This document shows positions 35,205 through 44,595 of a DNA stretch of 64,000 nt, piece by piece (position 1 is the first letter of the stretch; every line of letters starts with the position of its first letter). Under the pieces are notes generated by a model. That model saw nothing but the letters and a program-made list of their open reading frames with translations, was not told the origin of the DNA and did not search any database. The translations under genes were made by a program, and so were the position numbers. This stretch comes from Prolixibacteraceae bacterium (lineage in GTDB: Bacteria; Bacteroidota; Bacteroidia; Bacteroidales; Prolixibacteraceae). The stretch lies in contig JALNYZ010000007.1 of NCBI GenBank assembly GCA_023229575.1, forward strand, positions 122,414-186,413, written 5' to 3'.

Positions 35205-36203
35205 TTAAGGTTTTCCAAGTCTTTTAATATCTTCCTCTATTTCTTTGAGACTTTGCTCTTTCTCCATGGCGTTTTGAGCGATTCTGTATTTTTCGAACTC
35301 TTCTTCCGATTTCTCCAACGCTTTCTCGTGGCTTATTTTTCCTGCATGAGTGAGTAATTCGCGTCTGTTCAATTGTAAAATCACATCTAAACGTTCTATC
35401 CAATCGGCCATGTACATGGGAGTGCGTTGCTGCGCCATGGTTTCGGCAAATGCCAAATATTGCTCAACCAATAAACCGAGGAGTTTAATTTCATCTTCGT
35501 TGAGGTAGTTTTTGGCTATGCTCACGTCCGATTTTTTTATGGCAATGCTACTCTTTTTGTCAAGCGATTGCATTCCAAGCAACGGCAAACTTGCATCAGC
35601 CCTACGGTAAATCAGTTCGGCTGCGGTTTGCTCGCTGATGGCCCAGAGTAGTTTGTTTTGCACTATTTTGAAAAACTCAATGGTCTTTTCGTCTTTGGGA
35701 TTGTAGTCAATACTGGTGGTATAAATATCTTTGATTTTCTGATAGAAAAACCGTTCTGAAATCCTTATCTCCCGAATACGTTCCTGCAATTCGGTGAAAT
35801 AGATCATGGAACTGCCCGCCTTAAAACGGTCATCGTTTAGGGCAAAACCTTTGATAATATATTCCTTGAGCCTTTGGGTTGCCCAGATGCGGAATTGAGT
35901 ACCTTGAGGCGATTTTACACGATAACCTACCGAGATAATTACATCGAGATTGTAGTGGTCAATCTCACGCTCTACTTCCCTTGGGCCCTCCTGACGAACC
36001 TGTCGGAATTTCCGACAAGTTCGGTTTTGTTCCAACTCACCTTCTTCGTACACATTTGCGATATGTTCTGCAACGGTACTCCGTCCTTTGCCAAACAGCT
36101 CAGCCATTTGCTCTTGTGTTAGCCAAACGGTCCCTTCCTCCAGGCGAACATCTATTTTGATGTTGCCATCGGGGTTTTGGTAGATAAGGATTTCGCTGTT
36201 CAT
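35205..36203 (-). CDS. RhuM family protein
   Basis: The 332 residues begin EILIYQNPDGNIKIDVRLEE and have a helix-turn-helix-like WLTQEQMAELFGKGRSTVAE (about 28-47). NLDVIISVGYRVKSPQGTQF and FRIWATQRLKEYIIKGFAL follow, the hallmark of RhuM (named after a Salmonella pathogenicity-island gene). The family is a frequent passenger of genomic islands and its molecular role is not settled. It stands alone at the left edge of the accessory region, in front of a palindromic repeat at 36303-36412. Confidence 0.87.
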   Translation of the reverse strand: MNSEILIYQNPDGNIKIDVRLEEGTVWLTQEQMAELFGKGRSTVAEHIANVYEEGELEQNRTCRKFRQVRQEGPREVEREIDHYNLDVIISVGYRVKSPQGTQFRIWATQRLKEYIIKGFALNDDRFKAGSSMIYFTELQERIREIRISERFFYQKIKDIYTTSIDYNPKDEKTIEFFKIVQNKLLWAISEQTAAELIYRRADASLPLLGMQSLDKKSSIAIKKSDVSIAKNYLNEDEIKLLGLLVEQYLAFAETMAQQRTPMYMADWIERLDVILQLNRRELLTHAGKISHEKALEKSEEEFEKYRIAQNAMEKEQSLKEIEEDIKRLGKP

Positions 36204-36302
36204 GGTTTCTCTATTTTATTCCGTTGAACTTTGTTTATCATGTAGTTGCAGTTGTCTGTGATTTTTGTCATTTACGGCAGGAGGATATCTCACAAGTCTC
36301 AT

Positions 36303-36412
36303 TTAACCACAAAGGTGCACAAAGTACGCACTAAGGACACAAACACATGCACGTGATTGTGAACTATTTGAGACCTTTGTGTTTTGCCTTGGTGTCCATT
36401 GTGGTAAAAATA
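36303..36412. repeat. ACCACAAAGG-type palindromic repeat
   Basis: AACCACAAAGGTGCACAAAG on the left is mirrored by CCTTTGTGTTTTGCC and TCCATTGTGGT on the right. The same style of long imperfect hairpin built on AAAGG/CCTTT blocks occurs at three other sites in the window. Confidence 0.6.
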
Positions 36413-36437
36413 TATTCACTTTTGGAACAACCTCCTC

Positions 36438-37769
36438 TCAATAGCGCAATGAATCTTTAGCCATTTCCGTAACCACTTTGCCTTCGAAATTATAAAGTTT
36501 CACATAGGTTTGAGAAGATGCATCGGCTTTCTGAGGTGTTATGACCACAAAATTCAAAAAAGTCAGCTCTTTGTTGTTATCAATCCATGTTCCGGAGTTC
36601 GCGTAGATCGATTTTTGTCCGCTGTGGTTATTGGTCGAAATAATTTTAGCAATGTGGGAATGTCCGAATACGACGATTCTCTTATCGAAATTTGGATTGT
36701 CAAAGTATTGTATTTTTGCCTGATTGTCCGTTTCAGGACCGGAAGCGGCATTTGCAATCGCCTGTGCTGCGGGGATTTTGACAGCCACCTGGTTGAGCGT
36801 TTGTCTTTGGTCCCAGGTGTCTTGAATTCCCTTGTAGAGATTAACATTTAATAGTCCGCCTGCAGTCGTTTGATAGGGCAGCAGGTCATTAACAGAATAG
36901 GTCGCGGTGAATCCATTGACATTTGTCACAATGATTTTTTCGTCAAACTTGTTTTTTATCGTCAGATAATTGATTGCCCATTGCCAAACTTTCAGATAGA
37001 CATACAATAAATTCTGGCTCTGACCGGCCGAAGTATTTGGAACGACAACCGGCAATGTATCGCCGGCTGGCGGAAGATTTTGTGAAACGTGAAGCGCCCC
37101 TATTCTTGTGAAAAAGTATCCGGGAGGCATAATGTTCCCGGGCGCTATATCCTGGTTGGAAAACTGGTCGGGTGCACAGAAAAAATTGTAGCGGTGACCA
37201 TGCTCAATGGCTATTTTGGGACAGTCGGCCGGCGAGTAGGTGCCTAAGCCCAGTTGAGTGTCCCGCGCCTGATGGATTCCCGGAAGGACAAGGTTAACAT
37301 TTGCCGGGGTTATCGTTAAATCATGGTTCCCGGGTACATAGGTAACCAGGATTTTCCTGTCTTTTATGATATTGTTAAAGTCATTCATCACCCCCCTGTT
37401 GGTTTCAGCAATACGTAGTACAAAATCACGCTGGTCCTTTCCCTGATAAGTGTCTATCGGGGCAGGCACAAACCATTCGTCGAGCAGGTCTCCGGCGATC
37501 ACGAGTTCCCTGATATTTGGGGCAACCCTGATTTTTTCTAGCAACAGCGCCAGCGCCCCAAGATTTTTGTTGCACTCCGCATAAGCGAGGTCGGCGCCAA
37601 GATGAATATCGCTGATAACAACGATCATATTCCTTTCATTCCCACCATTGGTGAAAGGGTTTATTCCATAATCCGGCGGGTTGTAGGGGTTTGATTGTCT
37701 GCAAGAGGTAAGCATACTTAACAACGACACTACAATAATAACACTTACAATGTTTATTGAATTTTTCAT
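36438..37769 (-). CDS. Metallophosphoesterase lipoprotein
   Basis: This 443-residue exported protein has a lipobox (IVVSLLSMLTSC, Cys near 23). It carries all calcineurin-type motifs: SDIHLG (about 53), GDLLDEW (about 93), PGNHD (about 146), EHGHRY (about 188) and GHSHI (near 369). This spread, with a long insert before the last motif, resembles the UDP-diacylglucosamine hydrolase-like branch, but this one is outside the cytoplasm and the substrate is unknown. The gene is transcribed leftward; the left copy of the 48-bp direct repeat lies 125 bp upstream of its start. Confidence 0.87.
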   Translation of the reverse strand: MKNSINIVSVIIVVSLLSMLTSCRQSNPYNPPDYGINPFTNGGNERNMIVVISDIHLGADLAYAECNKNLGALALLLEKIRVAPNIRELVIAGDLLDEWFVPAPIDTYQGKDQRDFVLRIAETNRGVMNDFNNIIKDRKILVTYVPGNHDLTITPANVNLVLPGIHQARDTQLGLGTYSPADCPKIAIEHGHRYNFFCAPDQFSNQDIAPGNIMPPGYFFTRIGALHVSQNLPPAGDTLPVVVPNTSAGQSQNLLYVYLKVWQWAINYLTIKNKFDEKIIVTNVNGFTATYSVNDLLPYQTTAGGLLNVNLYKGIQDTWDQRQTLNQVAVKIPAAQAIANAASGPETDNQAKIQYFDNPNFDKRIVVFGHSHIAKIISTNNHSGQKSIYANSGTWIDNNKELTFLNFVVITPQKADASSQTYVKLYNFEGKVVTEMAKDSLRY

Positions 37770-37893
37770 TTTACCTCGTTTTATCTTAGCATTTTTATAT
37801 TAGGTTTTTTATTCATCTGATGCATAAAACAAAATAGCCACTGCAATCTCCAATACTGTTTCAGTCTGACCGTGGGTTTGGGTAGGCAAGCTT

Positions 37894-37941
37894 TTTTGCA
37901 ATTTTGGGACTGTGTGTTGGATTGAGCGAATTGCAAATGTG
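37894..37941 (+). repeat. Left 48-bp direct repeat flanking the Dnd island
   Basis: It starts TTTTGCAATTTTGGG and ends GAATTGCAAATGTG. It aligns without gaps to 48095-48142 at 38 of 48 positions, with the last 11 bases (TTGCAAATGTG) identical. It lies just beyond the final stop codon of the eight-gene operon. It could be an island boundary (att-like) or a shared regulatory element, since both copies also lie upstream of leftward genes. Confidence 0.65.
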
Positions 37942-37996
37942 CTTGGTTGTTTGCATTAAAGATTTATAAAAAAGAGAAATTATCTAAAAATTGTTT

Positions 37997-39016
37997 TCAG
38001 TTCACTTGATCTTCTTTCTGTAGTTTTAAAATTAATGTTAATAGTCCAATATGGTTATAATAAGTATTGCCAAAATCAGTTTTCTCAAGCTTATTTTTGA
38101 GATATTTGATATCATTTATGGTTACATACTCAACATCACTATTACTTTTTATTATTTCGGCGCAAATACTTGTTTCAAAATCCAATGCTGCATCTTTATA
38201 CTTTTCAATAATTTCAACTAATTGGGAAACAGTTGTAATACCTATTCTTGTCAAGCCCTCTATCGCCTTTATATAATTTTCAGTTCCACTTTTGTTTTGT
38301 TCAGGTAAATGTTTATCAAGGATTTTAATGAGATTTTCTTGATTCAAAATTTCTTTGAGGTAATTATCATGCAAAGATTCTTCTTGCAGTTTTTGAAAAT
38401 GTTGTTTTTCTAATAATAATCTTTCAAATTCTAGGTCAACTGTTTCCAGTAATGCACTAAGTCTGCTAATAGATCTTTTTAGGGGTTTTGGAATTAAAGC
38501 GGTCTCCTTATATTCAATAAGATACGTTGAAGCTGCCCAAGTATGTTGAGATAAGGTTCTAACTTGGATTTCACAAATGAAATCGCCAAAATCTTTAAAC
38601 ATTGGGACTTCTAACCAGGCTTTTTTTAATCTAGCAATACAATGAATAGACGAATAACCGAATTGGTCATCTTGCAATCTATCTTGTGTATTATAAGTCC
38701 TTAATACATCGAGATTGGTTTTTATGATCTCAATTACTTTCTCAATATCACGATTAAAAAGTAGCACAATTCTAAAACCTACTAAATCCTGCATTTCCTT
38801 AATGGTTTTCCTCATAATAAAAAGCTCTTCAACCTGCTTTTTGATTATTGATTCAAGGGTTTTAACCCGACCTAGAATTGGGAAGCCAAGTTGAATATCA
38901 CTTTCTTCAAGAACCTTTGATATAGATTTGATAAGTTCATCTTTAAATTGCATCAAAGAATCCTTAATGGAATTATATTCAGAATTTATTTCAATTTCAG
39001 TTAACTTTTTACTCAT
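37997..39016 (-). CDS. RelA/SpoT-domain nucleotide synthetase in Dnd operon
   Basis: The 339 residues hold an N-terminal alarmone synthetase fold with R50-V-K in LGRVKTLESI, D77 in MQDLVGFRIVLLF, Y121 in FGYSSIHCIARL, and E149 in CEIQVRTLSQHTWA. The Asp, Tyr and Glu match residues essential in RelA-type pyrophosphokinases, so activity (pyrophosphate transfer from ATP to a nucleotide or other acceptor) is predicted. There is no hydrolase domain and no TGS/ACT. The C-terminal half (about 175-339) is helical and unrecognised. It is the last gene of the dnd operon (11 bp after the previous stop) and shares its AT-rich composition, so it is likely a toxic effector or signal maker. Confidence 0.85.
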   Translation of the reverse strand: MSKKLTEIEINSEYNSIKDSLMQFKDELIKSISKVLEESDIQLGFPILGRVKTLESIIKKQVEELFIMRKTIKEMQDLVGFRIVLLFNRDIEKVIEIIKTNLDVLRTYNTQDRLQDDQFGYSSIHCIARLKKAWLEVPMFKDFGDFICEIQVRTLSQHTWAASTYLIEYKETALIPKPLKRSISRLSALLETVDLEFERLLLEKQHFQKLQEESLHDNYLKEILNQENLIKILDKHLPEQNKSGTENYIKAIEGLTRIGITTVSQLVEIIEKYKDAALDFETSICAEIIKSNSDVEYVTINDIKYLKNKLEKTDFGNTYYNHIGLLTLILKLQKEDQVN

Positions 39017-39027
39017 GCGAAGATGCT

Positions 39028-39576
39028 TTAAAATTTAAAATTGCCACCTTCCCCGTCATCTATAATAGATTCAATTTCAGTATTCTTGCTTGGCTGTAGT
39101 TTATTTTTTTCTTTTTCTATTATTGGCTTTCTATCTAAAATTTCTTGAAGAAAATTTGATTCATCACCAAAATAATCACTTCCCTTCTCCTTTAAAATTG
39201 TAAAAATAATTTCAAATCCACCATTTGCATATTCTTCAATAACTTTATTGACTTTACCTGAATCTTTTAAAATCCCATAACCTTCTTTCGCAACCACAAA
39301 AAGAATTAGTGAATCCAAAATATCAGGACCATTTCGAGCAATTGTCGAATACTTAAAAGCCTTGCTTGGTTCGCCCTGTAACGGTTTCCTTTTATCATGA
39401 TAAAAACCTAGTATTGCAGCCCAGGCAAATGCTTCCCAAAGCATACCAAAATACTTTGAACTTTTTCTTTCATTAACTCCTTTGTTATATCCATATTTTT
39501 CAACGATATGTTGTCGTTTTAATATTTCCATTTCGGGCTCAATGCCTTGAATAGCTTGGTATATATTTGTTTCCAT
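39028..39576 (-). CDS. Dnd-associated protein, type-4-like
   Basis: This 182-residue cytoplasmic protein has the core MLWEAFAWAAILGFYHDKRK followed by PLQGE, DILDSLILFVVAKEGYGIL and a helical, glycine-containing C-terminal part. The pattern of an aromatic-Ala helix, LGF, a basic residue and RxPL resembles the family called dnd system-associated protein 4; I am moderately sure of this from memory only. It sits 5 bp after the Rad50-like gene and 11 bp before the RelA/SpoT gene, in one operon. Function unknown. Confidence 0.6.
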   Translation of the reverse strand: METNIYQAIQGIEPEMEILKRQHIVEKYGYNKGVNERKSSKYFGMLWEAFAWAAILGFYHDKRKPLQGEPSKAFKYSTIARNGPDILDSLILFVVAKEGYGILKDSGKVNKVIEEYANGGFEIIFTILKEKGSDYFGDESNFLQEILDRKPIIEKEKNKLQPSKNTEIESIIDDGEGGNFKF

Positions 39577-39581
39577 AAGGC

Positions 39582-41714
39582 TTATTTTATTATTGTTATA
39601 CTATTAGTGGACAAAGCAATTTCCTCTGTACATTGTTTTTGTAATTCATACAATTTCTTAATATATCCCTTCTTTTTGTACAAATCAAGATTAGATATAA
39701 GGTCTTTTGTAATAATTATGCTTTGCTGATATGTGTTTGAAACAGATTCGAGAAATCGGTCTGTGAATTCCATTGCAAAATCTGATGTTGGTGCATCAGC
39801 AATAAAAGGGTAATTTCTATTTTTCTTTTCATTTGACAGTTTAACAATTGCATTAATAATGCTCATTTTTGCAAGAGTATTTTGTGCACCATGACTTGGA
39901 TTTGGATTTCCATTTGCATCTACAAATTTAAGAGTATAATCTTTTCTATCAATTTCAATAAAAACGACAACAATATTGTTTATGTTAGCAACACTTTTTT
40001 GAATGTCATTAGCTGAATTTTGGATTTTTTCAATTAACTCAATTTTCTCTTTCTCTGTTTGTTTAGAAATAACTTCGCTAAGAAATTCTGTATATCTAAC
40101 TAACTTTTCTTCGATAATATTGATTTCATCAGATTTTTTAAGCTTACTAATCTCAATGTAAAGATTTTTTAATTTGGTTTCGTTTAAAATAATATCATTT
40201 GTTACCGAATTTATTTGGCGCATTAATGTGATTTTATCAGTTCTTACACGTAGAAGTGTTGAATTAATATTTGTGGGATTAAGATTGAGTAACTCATGAC
40301 CCTTTTCCCGAACTATTTCTTTTATTTTCTCACGGATATTATCAAGCTCCTTATTTTTTCTATTTCTTTCATTTAGTAGAAATTCTATTTTACTTTTATG
40401 GGCTGTAACATTTTCATCAATATTTTTAATTTTAAATAAAATGTTGGATGGTTTTCCTCTAAGACTTATTATTTTTTCATATAAATCTTCTATATCATAA
40501 TCTAAAGCTTTTACAACTTTATTAGAATCAAGTTGACTTTTTATTGAAATAAACTCTGGACTACCTTTTTTTGCCGGACGATCGCAAACAGTGCAATGTT
40601 GCTTTTCTAGCATGTCATGAATTAATTGATCACCTGGCACTCCCTCAGCAAGTTGCTTTCTATTTTCTGTTACAAGATTTTGTCTATAATTAATGAATTT
40701 GGCAATTTCTTTATCTGCTTTCATCAATAAATCGTCAGTTCCTTTTAACATCCATTTATTTACAAATAAGGTCTTTTCTTGATCATTTAGGTTAGATACC
40801 TGTTCTTTTAACATTTCTATTTCGCCAATAAGTCTACCCTCCTTTTCTTTCAACTCAGGAAACCCGGCTAATATAGCAAGTTTCTCATTTAACTCATCTT
40901 CTTCACTAATTAACTTCTCAAGTGCTTTTTCTTTTAATAATTTAGAGCTTTTACCTGAAATAATTGCTTTTTCTTTTAGATCAATTTCCTGTTTAAGGTT
41001 ATCAAATTTCTTTTTGTCCCGGTTGTTTGCCCTTATTGAATTTACAATTCTGTTTTCAAGCATATTATGTGAATACGATATAATATCACTCATATGTTCG
41101 TAAACAGATAAATAAGATAAATAATCAATAGCTTTACGAAGTGTTTCGGGATTTTCAAAATCAAGTAATTCATTAAGTTGTTCCCCCTGAAACCAAATAT
41201 ATTTTCGTATTTTTTCTGGAAATATAGAATCTAATTTAGTTTCAGCTTCCTTATTAAGATATTCCTCTTCGTTATAATTTTTATCTTTACATGATACGAT
41301 AAGTTCAGAATTTTCATACGTCCAAACATTTTTTTCATAAAAAACATTTTTTTCGTGGCCTTTATTGAGATAAATGCTTTTTGATCTTATAACGGTATAT
41401 TCTTTATTATTTTCTTCAGGAATAATTACATTTAATTGAACTTCACAAATTATAGGTTCGGTGGAACTATTAATGAAACTTTCATTTTTAATTCTATCAT
41501 TTATATAACTATTATTTGATTCGGCTAGTTTCTCACCTTTCTTTAAACCTGAAATCCGATTAAACAAAACCCACATAAATGCATCAAAAAGATTTGACTT
41601 TCCCGCACCTTCATGACCTGAGATAATATTTAATCCATTGGAGAAAATAAATTCATTATCTCCGTAAAAGGACTTAAAATTCTTAAGTGATATGCCTTTT
41701 ATTATCATAATCAA
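39582..41714 (-). CDS. Rad50/SbcC-like zinc-hook ATPase
   Basis: This 710-residue SMC-type protein has Walker A in SGHEGAGKSNLFDAFMW (about 32-48) and WFQGEQLNELLDF near 174. A long coiled coil is broken at the middle by a CxxC zinc hook (C374-T-V-C377 in HCTVCDRPAKKG). At the C-terminus, SHGAQNTLAKMSIIN is the signature-like loop and YPFIADAPTSDFAMEF the Walker B. Two hooks joined by zinc could bridge DNA ends. It is distinct from the DndD of the same operon and has no nuclease partner of the SbcD type here. Start overlaps the previous gene by 4 nt. Probably acts with the PLD-helicase in restriction (inference). Confidence 0.85.
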   Translation of the reverse strand: MIMIIKGISLKNFKSFYGDNEFIFSNGLNIISGHEGAGKSNLFDAFMWVLFNRISGLKKGEKLAESNNSYINDRIKNESFINSSTEPIICEVQLNVIIPEENNKEYTVIRSKSIYLNKGHEKNVFYEKNVWTYENSELIVSCKDKNYNEEEYLNKEAETKLDSIFPEKIRKYIWFQGEQLNELLDFENPETLRKAIDYLSYLSVYEHMSDIISYSHNMLENRIVNSIRANNRDKKKFDNLKQEIDLKEKAIISGKSSKLLKEKALEKLISEEDELNEKLAILAGFPELKEKEGRLIGEIEMLKEQVSNLNDQEKTLFVNKWMLKGTDDLLMKADKEIAKFINYRQNLVTENRKQLAEGVPGDQLIHDMLEKQHCTVCDRPAKKGSPEFISIKSQLDSNKVVKALDYDIEDLYEKIISLRGKPSNILFKIKNIDENVTAHKSKIEFLLNERNRKNKELDNIREKIKEIVREKGHELLNLNPTNINSTLLRVRTDKITLMRQINSVTNDIILNETKLKNLYIEISKLKKSDEINIIEEKLVRYTEFLSEVISKQTEKEKIELIEKIQNSANDIQKSVANINNIVVVFIEIDRKDYTLKFVDANGNPNPSHGAQNTLAKMSIINAIVKLSNEKKNRNYPFIADAPTSDFAMEFTDRFLESVSNTYQQSIIITKDLISNLDLYKKKGYIKKLYELQKQCTEEIALSTNSITIIK

Positions 41715-41935
41715 ATATTTAATTTGTTGGCTTTTTCTATAAAGCTATTTGTAAGCTTTTTAGCTTCGTTTTCTAAATCAGGGAATCCATAATCTTCAAA
41801 GGCAACAGAAGAATCAATTGCTTTCTCAATTAAAAAATCAATTAATTCACTATTCATTTCTTTATTTTCCAAGGAAACTCCAAAAGATTTTTTTATTTTT
41901 TCTTGGTATGTATCCATTTTTAAGGTTTTTATCAT
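41711..41935 (-). CDS. Small acidic helical protein in Dnd operon
   Basis: A 74-residue product starting MIKTLKMDTYQEKIKKSFGV, with ELIDFLIEKAIDSSVAFEDY and a lysine-rich end. I use the ATG at 41935 because it forms a TAATG overlap with the stop of the PLD-helicase gene; the frame also overlaps the next gene by 4 nt. Both couplings argue that it is truly translated. No family recognised. It could be a subunit or regulator joining its two large neighbours. Confidence 0.65.
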   Translation of the reverse strand: MIKTLKMDTYQEKIKKSFGVSLENKEMNSELIDFLIEKAIDSSVAFEDYGFPDLENEAKKLTNSFIEKANKLNI

Positions 41936-44196
41936 TAACAATTAGAATCCTGTATTGTGAGGTCGTTAAGTAAACCATCTAAATTTATATCAAAGCTTGA
42001 AGCAAGGCCAATAATCTTTTTTAAATTATCATCTTGGCCTAATGTAATATCTATTCTGTTTTCACAAGCATATAAAAAATTGGCTACTCTATAAATTTCA
42101 TTTTTAAAAATATTGACTTCCATTTTTAGAAGCTGCCTCCGTATTTCTATAGGTTCATTATCCCAGGCTGATAAATTAGGTGTTATAATAATATCATAAA
42201 CAAAAGCTTTTTCTTTTCCCGGAAACTTACGTAAAATTCTTCCTCTTCTTTGAATAAACTGCCTTGGATTACCCGTGCTAGCGCAAAATATAGCATATTT
42301 AGTTGCAGGAACATCAACTCCTTCATCAAGAGTTTTCATTGAAGTCAAAACAGAAATTTTCCCGTTTTCAAATTTTTTAAGAATTTCAGATCTATTCTTA
42401 GTTTCACTTAATAATTGATGTGTTGAAATATTAAATCCTGATATAATTTTGGAATATTCAGTAATTATTCGTTGATCTTCTTTTTCTGTTATATAGGAAT
42501 CCCTTTCAGCATAGTTGTTTTCAAATCCTTCTGGAACATACACCAGTACGTGTTTAAGGTATTCACCTTCATTTTTTCTAATTTCTTTTATTATGGAAGA
42601 AAATACTTCTTTTTTATTTTCAGCTTGGTGAATTATTCTTTTCCTTTTAATAAGTAAAAAATTAGCAGATTCCTTATATATATTTTTTTTAAAATCGTAA
42701 TGTTTTAATAAATCTTTGGAAAGTTCCTTATATTCCTTTAATTCGTCGTAATTTAAAGTAGCTAAATAAGGATAATATTCATATTTAGTTAAGAAATTTT
42801 GCTCAATCGCCTTTTGCATAGAAAAGCTATAAGTATAGCATGGTGAAAATGAATTGAAGAAATTTTCAATTTGGATAGAACCATGTTCATCATATATCCT
42901 ATTGGGAGTTGCAGATAATCCTATTCTTTTCTCAATATTTATAGGTAAATTCTTTAATGAATTTTTAGAACCTAAATTATGGACTTCATCACAAATTAAA
43001 ATAACATCTCTTAATTTTTTATTTCTAATTAATAGTTGAAAATTTCTACCATTGAAAGTAGCATATGTAGTAATAAAAATAAAATTTGTTTTTTTCTCAT
43101 TTGAAGCGAGGAAAAATTGGGTGCTTAATAATTTTTCCCATTCTGGTTGAATAGATGAAATTATATTTGGGAAGCGAAATTTTTCTGTTTCACTAATCCA
43201 TTGATGTAATAAAACAATTGTTGGAACCAAAATCAAAACCTGATAATTCCGATTTTTATTATATTCTTCTAAAACGCAATTTAGGGAAGTAATGGTTTTA
43301 CCTGTTCCAGTTGCCATTGCAAAAATTCCGTTAAAATTATTTTTCTTCCAGTTTTTGTATGCTTGTTTTTGGTAATTATGAGGTCCGTTTATAAATGGAA
43401 ATTGAGGAATATGGTTATTTTTTGAATATAGTTTATTTATTTTATTTCTTAAATGCACATTATAAGTAGAATAAGTGTTGACTATATATTTTTCTTCTTC
43501 TATTAATTCCTGCAAGTCTTCAACAGGAAAAGAATCTTGAATATAGCTTTTAACCTTTTCGATTGGAATTATTTTTACATTCTCAGATTTTCCAATCCAA
43601 GTTTTATTAAATATTTCTTCGAAATATGATAAACGTTTTAACTCACTTGTACTTTCCGACCAAGATTTATAGCAACTAATTGATTCAATATTATTAATTA
43701 AAGCATTTTTTGAAAAATTTGCTGAGCCATTGAACCCAACTTTATTACCTTTTAAGTCGGTAAACAAACCATATTTGTTATGTGCAATCCCACCTTTTAA
43801 ATTTGCAGGGGCGGTAGCAATAAATTCAATACGTTTTTCAGAAATTAAGTAAGATAAGCACTTGAAAAAATGCTCATCTTGTTTTGATAGAGTTTTAGCA
43901 AGCAGCCTAATATCTTCCAATATATTATTCTCAAAATAATTATCTTGTTGATTTATTCCTTTTTCGATAGCTTCTTTGTCTTGCAGCGATAATATATCGT
44001 TAATAATTATTCTCATTTTGCCACCACTCTGAATAAAATAAGCAAACCCAACACTTAAAACATTTATTCCTGTTGAGCTAAAATAACCAAGACCCAAATC
44101 AAAACTATTACTCTCAACTAGTGCGTCAAGGAAGAACTCAATTGGCTCATTTTCCCCTGTTGAATAGACTATTTGAAATGGGATATCTTTCAACAT
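41935..44196 (-). CDS. Dnd-linked restriction protein: PLD nuclease + SF2 helicase
   Basis: The 753 residues carry an N-terminal phospholipase-D-like nuclease domain (HNKYGLFTD at 139-147, then GFNGSANFSKNAL at 154-166). An SF2 helicase follows with Walker A in FAMATGTGKTITSLN (about 291), DEVH in ILICDEVHNLG, SATPNR, and motif VI in RQFIQRRGRILRK. This architecture matches the known DNA phosphorothioation system restriction enzyme family, an alternative to DndFGH. It should cut DNA that lacks the sulfur mark. It follows dndE by 3 bp. Confidence 0.87.
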   Translation of the reverse strand: MLKDIPFQIVYSTGENEPIEFFLDALVESNSFDLGLGYFSSTGINVLSVGFAYFIQSGGKMRIIINDILSLQDKEAIEKGINQQDNYFENNILEDIRLLAKTLSKQDEHFFKCLSYLISEKRIEFIATAPANLKGGIAHNKYGLFTDLKGNKVGFNGSANFSKNALINNIESISCYKSWSESTSELKRLSYFEEIFNKTWIGKSENVKIIPIEKVKSYIQDSFPVEDLQELIEEEKYIVNTYSTYNVHLRNKINKLYSKNNHIPQFPFINGPHNYQKQAYKNWKKNNFNGIFAMATGTGKTITSLNCVLEEYNKNRNYQVLILVPTIVLLHQWISETEKFRFPNIISSIQPEWEKLLSTQFFLASNEKKTNFIFITTYATFNGRNFQLLIRNKKLRDVILICDEVHNLGSKNSLKNLPINIEKRIGLSATPNRIYDEHGSIQIENFFNSFSPCYTYSFSMQKAIEQNFLTKYEYYPYLATLNYDELKEYKELSKDLLKHYDFKKNIYKESANFLLIKRKRIIHQAENKKEVFSSIIKEIRKNEGEYLKHVLVYVPEGFENNYAERDSYITEKEDQRIITEYSKIISGFNISTHQLLSETKNRSEILKKFENGKISVLTSMKTLDEGVDVPATKYAIFCASTGNPRQFIQRRGRILRKFPGKEKAFVYDIIITPNLSAWDNEPIEIRRQLLKMEVNIFKNEIYRVANFLYACENRIDITLGQDDNLKKIIGLASSFDINLDGLLNDLTIQDSNC

Positions 44197-44199
44197 ATT

Positions 44200-44595
44200 T
44201 TAGGCAATTTCTTTTAATCCGTTATCAATCTTTTCAATTATATATTCAAAACCATCTAAATTTGGATTGTCTTGTAATTCTTTATTTATTAATTGCAAAC
44301 CATCATCAATGTGCATTTTTATGTATTTAGGAATGTCCTTGTCCGTCTTATAAATGTTATAATGAACACATAGTAATGAGATATAATAAGGTAAATTGTT
44401 CCCAAACAAAACCGCTTTACTGTATTCTTTACCTTGTGAATCTTTTATTTCATTTAAATCCAATTTATTATCCTTTGCTAGTGAATATGTGAAAGCAATT
44501 CTTGCGACAATATTTTCTGTCCCCAGATTTAATTTTCTAGTCAATTTTGAAACTAATTCACGATTTTCTCTTGATGTTTTAATGTGAGTGAACAT
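44200..44595 (-). CDS. dndE: DNA sulfur modification protein DndE
   Basis: The 131 residues start MFTHIKTSRENRELVSKL. I use ATG 44595, which overlaps the dndD stop by 17 nt; an earlier start adds 14 residues that do not look native. Family marks are NIVARIAFTYSLA, KEYSKAVLFGNNLPYYISL and YKTDKDIPKYIKMHIDDGL. DndE is required for phosphorothioation and is reported to bind nicked DNA. Lysines are frequent, as expected for DNA binding. Third gene of the operon. Confidence 0.92.
   Translation of the reverse strand: MFTHIKTSRENRELVSKLTRKLNLGTENIVARIAFTYSLAKDNKLDLNEIKDSQGKEYSKAVLFGNNLPYYISLLCVHYNIYKTDKDIPKYIKMHIDDGLQLINKELQDNPNLDGFEYIIEKIDNGLKEIA

Noticed and set aside
39582..41714. A second DndD
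   Set aside because: Related SMC-type fold, but it has a CxxC zinc hook and lacks the DndD-type signature end; a separate Rad50-like protein is the better call.
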